Notes: generated by a model not told the origin, from the letters alone. A stretch of DNA of 64,000 nucleotides from an uncultured Alphaproteobacteria bacterium (GCA_902611605.1 CACMAH010000001.1:1-64000), one strand, 5' to 3'. Numbered from the stretch's first letter, positions 38,029 through 48,771 are shown. Translations and numbers: made by a program.

Positions 38029-40748
38029 TTAAATTTATCCTTATTATCTTTTATTAAAGATGCTAGGGCAGCAAATGGATTATTTGGATCTAGTCTTTTC
38101 CTATCTTTATTTTTTTTTATTTTAAAATTATTTTTATTTTTAATTTCTATAGCCTTAGTATGATTATTTTTATTTTTTGTACGCTTGTTAAAAGTTTTAC
38201 TTATTTTTATTTTTTTAAAATCAAATTTGAAAATAATTTGATTAGGGTTAATTTCATCAAGATCTAATTTTGCTTCAGGTAGGCCTAAATTTTTATCTTT
38301 ATCATTATTTTGAATAATATTTTTTAAATTTTTTTCTTTATCTATTCCTAAGGTTTTGATTTCTGTAAGTGGAATATTTTCGGATTTATAACCCAAATTT
38401 TCTAAAATATCCTTTAATTGAATAAAGCTAAGACCTGTAATTGACAACATTTCTGAATTTGCCTTAAATCCTTTTTTTGTATCTTGAGCCCTTATCAAAT
38501 CTGCTAACCTCTCTAACATATCAATTCTTATAGCCCTTGATCCAAGATTTTTAAATCCAGCAACCTCATAATAGGTGTTTTCAACTCCATCTAATATTGG
38601 AATAGTAACTAACCCTGGTAAAGGAGGATCAATACTCTTTTCTACTTGAGTAAATATTTTCCACAAAGTCATCCTTAACCTTGTAGGTTCTGGTTTTAAA
38701 AATAATGGGTGATAAACACTATACTGACCAAATCTAAATCCATATTTTCTAAATTTTGATCTACAATCTTGATCAAGACTGTTAACTTCCTTTTTCACAT
38801 GGACTCTTGATAAAACCCCCAAATGCTCACTCATTATGAAAACCAACCCAGAAGAAATACCAACAATTTCTTTGTCGTCTATAATTGAGAAGAGTGAGGA
38901 AAAATTTTGTTTGATATAGTTATTTACAAAATATTCAATACGGGTTTTTATTTTTTCTACAATTGAAGATGGAACAATATCAGAGATAATAGGTATAACA
39001 AAGGGTTTATATATTAAATTTCCTCTTTCTAGTTTTCCAATTATATTTTTTTGCCAAATAATCTCTCCCAAATTATTAATTGAGAATTCTGTATCAGGAG
39101 TTTCATATAATTGGTTAACTATATTTTTTATTTTAGAAACAACAATGTCTTTAGTAATCAATAGCAATCTTTTTTTCTCTATTGAACTTTCAGTATTGTT
39201 AAAAATAAAATTTAAACCTTCAACTCTCCCGATTATTTGATTTTCAACAATTAAATCATTATCTTGATTAAATTCTGCGTTCAACTTTCCTCTTTCCCTA
39301 ATTTTTTTTAATAGTACTGTTGTTCTTCTATCAATAAAGCGCTCAATAAGAAGTTGATGAAGCTTATCTGATAATTTTTCTTCGATTGATTTTGCAGCTT
39401 TTTGTAAAAATGACGGATTTTCGAGCCAGCTACCTCTATTAGCCACATAATTCCATGTTCTAATATATGATAATCTCCTAGATATTTTTTCAATTTCACC
39501 ATCATATTTATCTAATGATATAATTTTTTTTTCAAGCCATGTTTCAGGTAATTCACCTTTATCAATTAATAATAAAAAAATTTCAGTTAGAATTTGTACA
39601 TGATCTGTTAAAGAAATTTTTCTATAATCTGGTATTTGACATACAGTCCATAAAAGTTTTACATCTTTAATATTTAGTATTTTTTCATATATCAATTGAT
39701 TTTCTGACATCATCTTAAAAGTGCTAAGGTCAGTACTTTCTCTAGATTTCATCAAATCTATCATTTTTGGCTTAATATTTAAAGATTCAATTAGAGAGTT
39801 AAGGTTCTCAAAAGATAAATTTGAATTTCTCCATTGAATTTTCTTTATATCTAAAAAACGATGGTTTTCTATATTATTGATTACATCATATGTTAATTGC
39901 TCACAATTAGCTGTAGTACCGAATGTACCGTCAGTTGTATATCTGCCAGCCCTTCCAGCAATTTGAGCTAGCTCATTAACATAAAGTTTTCTGTGATTAA
40001 ATCCATCAAATTTGGTTAAACTTGCAAAAGAGACATTTGCTAAATCTAAGTTTAAACCCATACCTATTGCATCAGTAGCCACAAGATAATCAACCTCACC
40101 ACTTTGGTATAAAGCAACCTGTGAATTTCTAGTTTTGGGAGATAACCCACCTGTAACAATAGCAGCTCCACCTTTTTCTCTTCTTATTATTTCTGCAATA
40201 GCATAAACTTCCTCAACAGAAAAACAAACTATTGCAGACCTGGGTTGAATTTTGTTTATCTTTCTAGAATCTGAATAAGTAAGTTTTGACAATCTCTTTC
40301 TAGATAAAAATTCAACATCTGGTAAAATTTTAGATAGTATTCTTTTTATAGAACTAGAACCTAAAAAAATAGTTTCCTTTTTTCCCCTAAGGTTAAACAA
40401 CCTGTCAGTAAAAATATGACCTCTATCAAGATCGGCACATAATTGAATTTCATCAATTGCTACAAAATCAAGTGTTAGACTTACAGGCATTGCTTCAACT
40501 GTACAAATCCAATATCTTGGATTTTCAGGCATAATTCTTTCTTCACCAGTAATTAAAGCGACATTTTGTTTACCACATTTTTGAGAAACTTTCTCATAAA
40601 CTTCTCTTGCCAGTAATCTTAAAGGAAGGCCAATCATACCAGTTGGGTAATTAAGCATTTTCTCAATTGCAAAGAAAGTTTTTCCAGTATTAGTAGGACC
40701 TAATAATGCTTTTATATTTTTGTTTGAGTAAATTTTTTTAAGCATCAA
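38025..40748 (-). CDS. SUV3/MgpS-like DEAD-box RNA helicase
   Basis: LLGPTNTGKTFFAIEKML Walker A, AIDEIQLCADLDRGH, IAGRAGRYTTDGTFGTT; Lys/Asn-rich C-terminal tail ending LDPNNPFAALASLIKDNKDKF. Confidence 0.92.
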   Translation of the reverse strand: MMLKKIYSNKNIKALLGPTNTGKTFFAIEKMLNYPTGMIGLPLRLLAREVYEKVSQKCGKQNVALITGEERIMPENPRYWICTVEAMPVSLTLDFVAIDEIQLCADLDRGHIFTDRLFNLRGKKETIFLGSSSIKRILSKILPDVEFLSRKRLSKLTYSDSRKINKIQPRSAIVCFSVEEVYAIAEIIRREKGGAAIVTGGLSPKTRNSQVALYQSGEVDYLVATDAIGMGLNLDLANVSFASLTKFDGFNHRKLYVNELAQIAGRAGRYTTDGTFGTTANCEQLTYDVINNIENHRFLDIKKIQWRNSNLSFENLNSLIESLNIKPKMIDLMKSRESTDLSTFKMMSENQLIYEKILNIKDVKLLWTVCQIPDYRKISLTDHVQILTEIFLLLIDKGELPETWLEKKIISLDKYDGEIEKISRRLSYIRTWNYVANRGSWLENPSFLQKAAKSIEEKLSDKLHQLLIERFIDRRTTVLLKKIRERGKLNAEFNQDNDLIVENQIIGRVEGLNFIFNNTESSIEKKRLLLITKDIVVSKIKNIVNQLYETPDTEFSINNLGEIIWQKNIIGKLERGNLIYKPFVIPIISDIVPSSIVEKIKTRIEYFVNNYIKQNFSSLFSIIDDKEIVGISSGLVFIMSEHLGVLSRVHVKKEVNSLDQDCRSKFRKYGFRFGQYSVYHPLFLKPEPTRLRMTLWKIFTQVEKSIDPPLPGLVTIPILDGVENTYYEVAGFKNLGSRAIRIDMLERLADLIRAQDTKKGFKANSEMLSITGLSFIQLKDILENLGYKSENIPLTEIKTLGIDKEKNLKNIIQNNDKDKNLGLPEAKLDLDEINPNQIIFKFDFKKIKISKTFNKRTKNKNNHTKAIEIKNKNNFKIKKNKDRKRLDPNNPFAALASLIKDNKDKFN

Positions 40749-40900
40749 TTATAAATTATTATCTACATCAAATAATAAGGTCTTGATTCTAATAACTACA
40801 AAAATTAATAAAAAATCAGAAACCAGAAATAAATTTCATTTTAAATTTTTGAGTTTCATTTTACAATAACTAAAACTTTGAAAAAATATAAGGAATTCTT

Positions 40901-41191
40901 ATGTCAAATATAATAGAAACAGCCATTAAGGCTCTGGAAGAAAAACTTCAAGATAAAAGTATCGATTTTAGTGCAAAATTTGAAATTGAAAATGAGGGAT
41001 CCATAGTTGTTGACAGTAATGGTGTTAGAGAATCTACTGAAGAAACAGATTGTACATTAATAGCAAGTGCTGAAACTTTTCAAAATATTTTAGAAGGAGA
41101 AATGAATCCAACTTCAGCGTTCATGGGGGGCAGTCTTAAAGTAGAAGGAAGTATGGGAGTAGCAATGCAGTTAGGTAATATCCTTGCCTAA
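40901..41191 (+). CDS. SCP2 sterol-binding domain protein
   Basis: DCTLIASAETFQNILEGEMNPTSAFMGGSLKVEGSMGVAMQLGNIL. Confidence 0.9.
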   Translation: MSNIIETAIKALEEKLQDKSIDFSAKFEIENEGSIVVDSNGVRESTEETDCTLIASAETFQNILEGEMNPTSAFMGGSLKVEGSMGVAMQLGNILA

Positions 41192-42131
41192 AAGTACACT
41201 TAATCCTTTACCTAGATTAGGTATTAAACTCCTACCTGAAGGAGTACTTGATTATATTCAAACTGAAGACAGAAAATTCATAAGATACGGCTACTGGGAA
41301 AAAGGTAATAGAGGTATCGTAATAATTCTTACAGGAAGAACTGAATATATAGAAAAATATAATTTTGTAATTCAAGAATTTTTAGATAGAAACTTTTCGG
41401 TTTTGTGTTTTGACTGGAGAGGACAAGGTTTGTCACAAAGACCACATGGAAGAACAGATATAGGTCATGTAAAAGATTTCTTTGAATATCAAATAGACTT
41501 AGAAACTATATTAGAACACTTAAAAGATACTTTAAATCAAAAGCCCAAATTACTCTTAGCTCACAGCATGGGCGGCTGTATAGGTTTAAGGTATTTGTTA
41601 AGAGATACAACTTTTCAATCTGCTATTTTTTCTGCTCCTCTTTGGGGATTACCCGTATCAGATTTAACTGTTTCAATTTTAATTCCAATCTTTAATTTAG
41701 CAATTTCTATGGGCCTCGGTCTGCTAACTTATCCCTACAAAATTGATGGATTTAATATTCTTACTAAACCATTTGAAAGAAATTTATTAACAAAAAATAT
41801 AGATGCTTATAATGAAATGCGTGATAATTTACTAATAGATCCAAGGTTGGGTTTAGGACCGCCAACACTTAGTTGGCTAAAAGCCCTTAACGATGAATTA
41901 AATAAACTGGCGAAAATGCCTCCACCTGAAATACCTCAACTTACATTTTTGGGAGAATCTGACAAAGTGATTTCAAAAAAAGCCATTGAAAACCGAATGG
42001 CTAGAACTCCAATGGGTGAATTAAAAATTTTATCTGGCGCAATGCATGAAGTATTTTTTGAAACATTAGATATAAAAGAAATAATCTGGGAAGAGATTGA
42101 TAAATTTTTGAACAAAAATTTTCCTTATTAA
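41184..42131 (+). CDS. Alpha/beta hydrolase, lysophospholipase (PldB)-like
   Basis: CFDWRGQGLSQRPHGRTDIGHVKDF, LLAHSMGGCIGLRYL, GAMHEVFFE; TTG start overlapping SCP2 stop. Confidence 0.88.
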   Translation: MPKSTLNPLPRLGIKLLPEGVLDYIQTEDRKFIRYGYWEKGNRGIVIILTGRTEYIEKYNFVIQEFLDRNFSVLCFDWRGQGLSQRPHGRTDIGHVKDFFEYQIDLETILEHLKDTLNQKPKLLLAHSMGGCIGLRYLLRDTTFQSAIFSAPLWGLPVSDLTVSILIPIFNLAISMGLGLLTYPYKIDGFNILTKPFERNLLTKNIDAYNEMRDNLLIDPRLGLGPPTLSWLKALNDELNKLAKMPPPEIPQLTFLGESDKVISKKAIENRMARTPMGELKILSGAMHEVFFETLDIKEIIWEEIDKFLNKNFPY

Positions 42132-42156
42132 AAAAATAATTAATAAGTAAAGCTTA

Positions 42157-42939
42157 CTAAATATATTTAGATAGTATTTCCAAAGCTTCTTTATGAACAT
42201 GATCACTTCCACAAGCTAATATTCGTCCATCACTAAAATTATTACCACCTCTCCAATCTGAAAAAAATCCTCCTGCGGATTTGATCACACAAAGGGGTGC
42301 CTGTATATCATAGAATTGCATAGAGGATTCAACTATAAGATCAATATTACCATATGCTAATAATCCATATGCATAAGCATCCAGAGAATATCTTGAAAGT
42401 CTACAATAACTTCTTAATTTTGACATAGCAAAATTTTCAAGATTGGTCCCCATATTTGGATCAGTAGTATGAATAATCGCATTAGAAATTTTTTTACAAT
42501 TTTTTACAAAAATTTTATTCGTCTTACTTTTATGCAAATAATTACAAGAATTATTAAATCCAATAAACATTTCATCGGTAAAAGGCTGGTATATGATGCC
42601 AAAAAGATGCTTGTCTCCTTCATTTAAAGAAATCAGTACTGTCCAAGAGGTTTGTCCTGCCATAAAACCTCTCGTCCCATCTATTGGATCTATTATCCAT
42701 GAGAAGCCACTGGAACCCCTGACATCAATATTTTCTTCGCCAATTATAGTATCATTAGGTCTATGTTGAAGAATTAAATTCTTAATAATATTTTCTGCAT
42801 TTATATCAGCTTTTGATACAGGATCAAAATGGGTCTGAGATTTGTTATCAAAATCTAAATTCGGCTTTCTAAAATATTTCATTGCCTCTTTTCCACCAGC
42901 AATTGCAACCTTTTTACCTAAATTAATTAAATCTTGCAT
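42157..42939 (-). CDS. Inositol monophosphatase family (histidinol-phosphatase HisN-like)
   Basis: DPVSKADINAENIIKNLI, IIGEENI, WIIDPIDGTRGFMAG, SSMQFYDIQAPLCVIKSAGG. Confidence 0.88.
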   Translation of the reverse strand: MQDLINLGKKVAIAGGKEAMKYFRKPNLDFDNKSQTHFDPVSKADINAENIIKNLILQHRPNDTIIGEENIDVRGSSGFSWIIDPIDGTRGFMAGQTSWTVLISLNEGDKHLFGIIYQPFTDEMFIGFNNSCNYLHKSKTNKIFVKNCKKISNAIIHTTDPNMGTNLENFAMSKLRSYCRLSRYSLDAYAYGLLAYGNIDLIVESSMQFYDIQAPLCVIKSAGGFFSDWRGGNNFSDGRILACGSDHVHKEALEILSKYI

Positions 42940-42991
42940 CTTATTTGTTTTTAAAAAATTTTATTAATATCAATTTAATTTGATAAGAAAA

Positions 42992-43657
42992 TTAATTCGT
43001 ATTATTAAAGCTGTCTATAAAATTAGTAATAGTAGGTAGAATTTCCTGTACTATAATTTCAACTCCTTTTTCATTAGGATGTAACATATCTTCCTGAAGA
43101 TAGAGAGATAAATCCTCTTCTTTATTTAAAATTGGAGCCATTAAATCTGGGTATAAAAATAACTCAAACTCATCTGCTAAGTTAGAGAACATAACATCAA
43201 ATTCATTTTTATATTCTTTTCCATAGTTTTCAATTGACTTTATACCTATCAAAAGTATTGGCAAATTATTTTCTTTAACTTTCATTATTATTTTAGATAA
43301 GTTTTCCTTCGAAAAGCTTGGTGGTATTCCTCTTAACATATCATTAGCTCCAAGAGAAATAGCTACAGCATTTATATCATCAGTAATACTCCAATCAATT
43401 CTTGAAAGTCCACCTGCAGTTGTATCTCCCGATACACCACCATTTATCAGGAGAATATTAACTTTTTTTTCCAATAATTTTTTTTGTAACTGATTTACAA
43501 AACCTTTATCTTTTGGCAGTCCATATCCTTGAATTAGGCTATCACCTATGATTATTAATCTGGAGTTCTCTAATTTTTCTGTCGCATTTGTAAAGGAGTG
43601 AATAAACAAAAAGAATAAAACTAAAGATATCTTATTGTAATTAAAAATTATACTCAT
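42992..43657 (-). CDS. tesA: SGNH-hydrolase arylesterase / TesA-like
   Basis: Signal peptide; IIIGDSLIQGYGLP, LINGGVSGDTTAGGL, ISLGANDMLRGI, DMLHPNEKG blocks; divergent from ybbAP-like genes. Confidence 0.88.
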   Translation of the reverse strand: MSIIFNYNKISLVLFFLFIHSFTNATEKLENSRLIIIGDSLIQGYGLPKDKGFVNQLQKKLLEKKVNILLINGGVSGDTTAGGLSRIDWSITDDINAVAISLGANDMLRGIPPSFSKENLSKIIMKVKENNLPILLIGIKSIENYGKEYKNEFDVMFSNLADEFELFLYPDLMAPILNKEEDLSLYLQEDMLHPNEKGVEIIVQEILPTITNFIDSFNNTN

Positions 43658-43664
43658 ATATCAA

Positions 43665-44372
43665 TTGCACCTATTAAAACTGGCTAAGATGAAAAAAAAG
43701 ATACTCATCCAAACTACTGATTTAAGTTTATCATTTCCATCAGCATCTGGTAAACTACAAATTCTAAATTCAGTAAATTTTTCACTATTTGAAGAAGAAA
43801 CTGTGGCACTTGTTGGACCATCAGGTTCAGGAAAATCTTCTTTATTAATGTTATTGGGTGGTCTTGAAGATAGTGAATCTGGTTCAATTATTGTTAATGG
43901 TAGTGAAATTACTAAATTATCTGAAGACCAATTAACTAACTTAAGAAAAAATACAATTGGAATAATATTTCAATCTTTCCACTTAATTCCCACAATCACA
44001 GCCCTTGATAATGTATCTATTCCCTTAGAATTAGCAGGTTATTTAAATGTAAAAAATAGAGCAATTGAAATTCTTAATGAAGTTGGCTTAGAAAAAAGAT
44101 TAAACCACTTTCCTTCTCAGTTATCTGGAGGAGAACAACAAAGAGTTGCAATTGCAAGAGCCTTAGCAATAAAACCAAAAATTATTTTAGCAGACGAACC
44201 TACTGGAAATTTAGATCAAAATACTGGGTTAAAAATTATTGATCTTCTTTTTAGTTTAAATAAAAAAAATAAAAGTAGCCTAGTTATAGTAACTCACTCA
44301 ACTGAACTTGCAAAAAAATGTCAAAGGCAAGTTAAATTAGAGAATGGAAAAACAATAGAAAGTCACCGGTAA
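43665..44372 (+). CDS. ABC transporter ATP-binding protein, YbbA/LolD-like
   Basis: VGPSGSGKSSLLMLLGGLED, SGGEQQRVAIARAL, ADEPTGNLDQ. Start may be ATG at 43689. Confidence 0.92.
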   Translation: MHLLKLAKMKKKILIQTTDLSLSFPSASGKLQILNSVNFSLFEEETVALVGPSGSGKSSLLMLLGGLEDSESGSIIVNGSEITKLSEDQLTNLRKNTIGIIFQSFHLIPTITALDNVSIPLELAGYLNVKNRAIEILNEVGLEKRLNHFPSQLSGGEQQRVAIARALAIKPKIILADEPTGNLDQNTGLKIIDLLFSLNKKNKSSLVIVTHSTELAKKCQRQVKLENGKTIESHR

Positions 44373-44377
44373 CAATC

Positions 44378-46918
44378 TTGTCTAATCTATCGATAATAAA
44401 ATTTGCTTTTAAAGATTTAAGAGGTGGTTTAAGTAAATTTTGGATTTTTTTTATTTGTCTATTTTTTGGTGTACTTACTATTTCGTCAATTGGAACTTTT
44501 AGGGAAAGTATTAAAGAGGGATTACAAACAGAAGCATCTGAAATATTAGGCGGTGATATATCCCTTACTCTTGCTTATAGAGGTGCATCATCAGACGAAT
44601 TAAATGAAATAAAAAAAATTTCTTCTTCTTTCACAGAGGTTATTACTTTCAGAAGTATGGTTACTACAATTGATATTGGTGATGAATACAACCAAGCCTT
44701 AGTTCAAGTTAAAAGTGTAGATCAAAAATATCCATTAATAGGTAAAGTTACAATAGAACCAGAAATAAGTATAAAAGAGGCTTTAAAAAAAAATGGCGAT
44801 AATTATGGTATTTTAGTAGAAAATAATTTACTTGAACAACTAAATTTAGAGGTAGGTTCAAACTTAAAGCTTGGTGAATCTTTATACAAAATCAGAGGAA
44901 CCATGTCTAGTATTCCCGATATTGGCTCTAATGGTTTTAGTTTAGGCTCAAAAGTTATAGTAGATACTAATTCATTAAAAAATTCAGGATTGTTAAAACA
45001 AGGTACCCTTTTTGAAACAAATTACTATCTCAAAATTTCAAATAATAAAGATTTAGAAGCTGTAAAATCTCTTTTCTTAAAAAAGTTTTATGGCAAAGGC
45101 TTTCGCTGGAGAGATACTAGAAATCCAGCTCCTGGTATCGAAGCAGTAGTAAATCGGTTGTATTTCTTTCTCACTATTTTGGGTATGTCTGGTTTAATTA
45201 TCGGTGGTGTTGGAGTTAGTACTTCTGTTACTTCTTACTTAAATATTAAAAGAGGAACTATAGCAACATTAAAAACTATAGGTGCAACAAATAGCATATT
45301 GACTAGAATTTACTTAATTCAAATTTTGGCAATGTCATTTGTAGGAACTTCACTAGGCGCCATAACAGGTAGCTATCTGTTAAAATTAGCTGAACCTTCA
45401 CTTAATGCTGTTATTCCATTCCCCTTAAAAGTAGAGGTATTTATTCAGCCAATTTTAATTTCCCTTATACTGGGTATTCTTATAAGCTTAATTTTTTCCT
45501 TAATTCCTCTTTTTAACTTTTGCGATAAAAAAATTACAGACCTATATAGATCCCATAGTCTTAATAGTAGGTTGGAATTACCTAATTTACGTCAATTACT
45601 CTATATGTTTGGACTTATTTTTACTCTAATCATAATTATTTTGCTTATCTCTCCTGATATAACGTTAGCTCTTTGGTTTATTTTTGGATCAATATTTTCT
45701 TTTATCATTTTAAATTTGATGTCCTTATTCCTGAAGCACTCAACTAAAAAATTAATTACTACTAATAAAATTAATAAAATGCTTTCATTAAAATTGGCTT
45801 TGGCATCAATTGGTAGTGAAAATGGTGAAAATAAATCCGTCTTATTATCTATAGGGATTGGACTTATAATTCTTGCAACTATGGGCCAAATTGAAAAAAA
45901 TTTACAATACACGCTTACTAACGATATACCTAAAAAAGCACCATTATATTTTTTGATTGATATTCAAAAAAATCAAAAAGAAAGTTTGATTGATTCATTA
46001 AAAGAAAAAAAATTAATTTCTGACATTAAAACTGCTCCTATGCTTAGAGGTTTCATTACCAAGATAAATAATAAGGATGTGTCTGAATTAAAGATAGATC
46101 ATTGGGCTCTTAGAGGGGATAGGGGAATTACCTATGAAAACAAACCTACCACTGCTGAAAAAATAACTAAAGGTGAATGGTGGCCATCAAATTATGAAGG
46201 ACCACCACTAGTTAGTTTTGCTCAGAATGAAGCAAGTGAACTTGGCTTAAAAATTGGTGATACAATAACCGTCAATATTTTAGGAAGAGATTTGACAGGA
46301 ACTATTTATAGTTTTAGAGAAGTAAATTTTGCAACAATGGGAATAAATTTTTTAATGGTTTTTAACCCTAGCGCACTCATAAATGCTCCTCATACTAATA
46401 TTGCAACTATCTATGCACCTAAGAAATATGAAACAGAGATTATTAAAATCATAACTCAAAAATTTCCTAACGTTACATCAGTATCTGTAGGAGAAACAGT
46501 TAAAAAAGTAAAAGATATTATTTTGAAATCTTCATTAATTATTAAGTGGTGTGCTGCACTAATTATATTTCTGGGTTTTTTCGTCATTATTGGAGCACTT
46601 TCGACTTCTGAACAAAATAGGATTTTTGAGTCTTCTATTTTAAAAACACTTGGAGCTTCAAAAAAAATTATATTGTTATCTATTCTATTACGCTCTGTAA
46701 TTATTGGTAGCTTTGCAGGCTTAGTTGCAATAATCTTAGGTGCAATAATGTCGTGGGTAGTCATTTCGTATTTTTTAAATAGTGAATTTTCTTTTTTTGT
46801 ATCTTCTGCAATTTGGATAACATTAACTGGTATATTTATTTCACTAATTACAAGTACTTTTTTTGCTATTAAACCAATAAATTCAAAACCTGCAAAAATT
46901 TTAAAAACAATTGATTAA
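44378..46918 (+). CDS. ABC transporter permease, YbbP/FtsX-like
   Basis: 846 aa; IKFAFKDLRGGLSKFWIFF, LGGDISLTLAYRGASSDEL, YLNIKRGTIATLKTIGATN; TTG start. Confidence 0.9.
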   Translation: MSNLSIIKFAFKDLRGGLSKFWIFFICLFFGVLTISSIGTFRESIKEGLQTEASEILGGDISLTLAYRGASSDELNEIKKISSSFTEVITFRSMVTTIDIGDEYNQALVQVKSVDQKYPLIGKVTIEPEISIKEALKKNGDNYGILVENNLLEQLNLEVGSNLKLGESLYKIRGTMSSIPDIGSNGFSLGSKVIVDTNSLKNSGLLKQGTLFETNYYLKISNNKDLEAVKSLFLKKFYGKGFRWRDTRNPAPGIEAVVNRLYFFLTILGMSGLIIGGVGVSTSVTSYLNIKRGTIATLKTIGATNSILTRIYLIQILAMSFVGTSLGAITGSYLLKLAEPSLNAVIPFPLKVEVFIQPILISLILGILISLIFSLIPLFNFCDKKITDLYRSHSLNSRLELPNLRQLLYMFGLIFTLIIIILLISPDITLALWFIFGSIFSFIILNLMSLFLKHSTKKLITTNKINKMLSLKLALASIGSENGENKSVLLSIGIGLIILATMGQIEKNLQYTLTNDIPKKAPLYFLIDIQKNQKESLIDSLKEKKLISDIKTAPMLRGFITKINNKDVSELKIDHWALRGDRGITYENKPTTAEKITKGEWWPSNYEGPPLVSFAQNEASELGLKIGDTITVNILGRDLTGTIYSFREVNFATMGINFLMVFNPSALINAPHTNIATIYAPKKYETEIIKIITQKFPNVTSVSVGETVKKVKDIILKSSLIIKWCAALIIFLGFFVIIGALSTSEQNRIFESSILKTLGASKKIILLSILLRSVIIGSFAGLVAIILGAIMSWVVISYFLNSEFSFFVSSAIWITLTGIFISLITSTFFAIKPINSKPAKILKTID

Positions 46919-47017
46919 CCTTAAGTAAATCAAGAAAAAATTCAAAAAACTCTTGAAATTTTCATAAATAAATACGATATTTATTTCAGTTTATTCCATA
47001 ATGTGAAGGAGATATTT

Positions 47018-47746
47018 ATGGCAGAATTTGAATCAATTAGATCGACTACAAGATCTGATAGTAACATAAACATTGATAGTGGTCTAAGAGCTCATATGAA
47101 TAAAGTTTATGGCTTGATGGCAGTTGCAATGGTAATTACTGGTTTAGTTGCTTGGTCAATAGGAACTTCACCTCAACTTGTAGGTGCTTTATTCAGTAAT
47201 TCTATTATTTCGCTTATAGTGATGTTTGCTCCTTTAGGCTTCGTATTCTTTCTCTCAGCAAGAGTAATGAAAATGAGTTATTCAGCTGGACAACTATCTT
47301 TTTGGTTGTTCTCTGCCCTAATGGGACTTTCTTTGTCAACTATTTTCGTAGTATACACTGGTGCTTCTATTGCAAACGCATTTTTTACTACTGCAGTAGC
47401 TTTTGGAGCAATGAGTTTGTTCGGTTATACAACCAAAAAAGATTTATCTGGTATGGGTAGATTTTTGTTTATGGGTGTAATTGGACTTATAGTAGCAATG
47501 ATTATTAACTGGTTTACACAAAGTCCAGGCTTAGAGTTCGCGATTAATGTTTTAGGAGTATTAATATTTGCAGGTTTAACAGCCTATGATACACAAAATA
47601 TTAAAAACACTTACTTAAGTATTAGAAGCGCACCAAACGGTGAAGAAATTGCTGCAAAAGCCGGAATTTTAGGAGCATTATCCTTATACATAAATTTCTT
47701 AAATATGTTTATGTTTCTTTTACAGTTTATGGGAAATAGAGAGTAA
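47018..47746 (+). CDS. Bax inhibitor-1/YccA family membrane protein
   Basis: LRAHMNKVYGLMAVAMVITGLVAW, LTAYDTQNIKNTYL; ATG at 47018 chosen because AAGGAG lies 5' of it inside the listed ORF. Confidence 0.93.
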   Translation: MAEFESIRSTTRSDSNINIDSGLRAHMNKVYGLMAVAMVITGLVAWSIGTSPQLVGALFSNSIISLIVMFAPLGFVFFLSARVMKMSYSAGQLSFWLFSALMGLSLSTIFVVYTGASIANAFFTTAVAFGAMSLFGYTTKKDLSGMGRFLFMGVIGLIVAMIINWFTQSPGLEFAINVLGVLIFAGLTAYDTQNIKNTYLSIRSAPNGEEIAAKAGILGALSLYINFLNMFMFLLQFMGNRE

Positions 47747-47772
47747 AAATATTTCTCAAAAGACTTATCATG

Positions 47773-47795
47773 AAAGGCCACATTTAGTGGCCTTT
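47773..47795. terminator. Bidirectional intrinsic terminator between BI-1 and rpmG
   Basis: AAAGGCCAC (47773-47781) ATTTA GTGGCCTTT (47787-47795) followed by T-run. Confidence 0.85.
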
Positions 47796-47796
47796 T

Positions 47797-47964
47797 TTAT
47801 TTAATTTTACCCTCTTTATATTCTACGTGTTTTCTGGCTACAGGATCATATTTTTTTACAACCATCTTTTCAGTCATAGTTCTAGCATTTTTTTTTGTTA
47901 CATAAAAGTGACCTGTGTCAGCAGTAGAATTTAGTCTAATTTTAATTGTTGTAGGTTTCGCCAT
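47797..47964 (-). CDS. rpmG: 50S ribosomal protein L33
   Basis: Absent from the ORF track; manual minus-strand translation [55 protein letters not shown] (55 aa). Confidence 0.97.
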   Translation of the reverse strand: MAKPTTIKIRLNSTADTGHFYVTKKNARTMTEKMVVKKYDPVARKHVEYKEGKIK

Positions 47965-48042
47965 TAATTTACCCTTCTATAAATTTAAATTTGTTCTACA
48001 CAGAAAAAAAATTGTGTCAAGATAACATGAGACTAAATAATA

Positions 48043-48771
48043 TCAAAGATATGTAAAATTACTTGATGAAGATCCTTCATTATAAAATGGTACTCTTTCT
48101 TTAATATTTCCATTTTTAATGATGAAATTTACTTCTTTTAAAACTATCCTTGTGATTATGGGAAGATCAAAATCTTCTGTTTTTTTGATTTCTATCCATT
48201 GCAAATGACTTAATTCTGAAGATGCTTTGGAAAAATCATCTAAATTGCAATGTAAGTCTTCAGCAAAACAGATAAAAAAACGAGCATCAAATCTTCTTGG
48301 TCTGCCAACTGGGGTTATAGCTCGAAAAAAAAATTTTAATTTTGAGACATCTGGCGCAATATTATTTTTATAAAAATCATCCCATCCGTGAATTCTTAAA
48401 TTATTCCAATGATAAGATTCTGCAATTTTCAATCCTGTCTCTTCCCATAATTCTCTAATCACTGTTGCAGCCAGTGACTCAGATCGCGACATAGAACTTT
48501 TTAGTGATAAAAGAATTTTTTCTTCATCTGGAAGTGGTTTTGAAAAAGGAACCAAACTATCATTTTTTTCATATGCTCCTCCAGGGAATACAAATTTATT
48601 AGGCATAAAAACTGCCTCTTTTCCTCTTTGCCCCATTAATATTTTATACTTGTTATTTTCTTTTCTAACTATAACAATTGTAGCAGCATCTTTAATTTCT
48701 TTAGACTTTAAATTATTTTTGTTCAAATCATCTCCCTTGTTTAATGAAAATTTTCTATATAAAGTTCTCAA
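48043..48771 (-). CDS. NUDIX hydrolase
   Basis: VFPGGAYEKNDS...LAATVIRELWEETGLKI NUDIX box. Confidence 0.85.
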   Translation of the reverse strand: MRTLYRKFSLNKGDDLNKNNLKSKEIKDAATIVIVRKENNKYKILMGQRGKEAVFMPNKFVFPGGAYEKNDSLVPFSKPLPDEEKILLSLKSSMSRSESLAATVIRELWEETGLKIAESYHWNNLRIHGWDDFYKNNIAPDVSKLKFFFRAITPVGRPRRFDARFFICFAEDLHCNLDDFSKASSELSHLQWIEIKKTEDFDLPIITRIVLKEVNFIIKNGNIKERVPFYNEGSSSSNFTYL

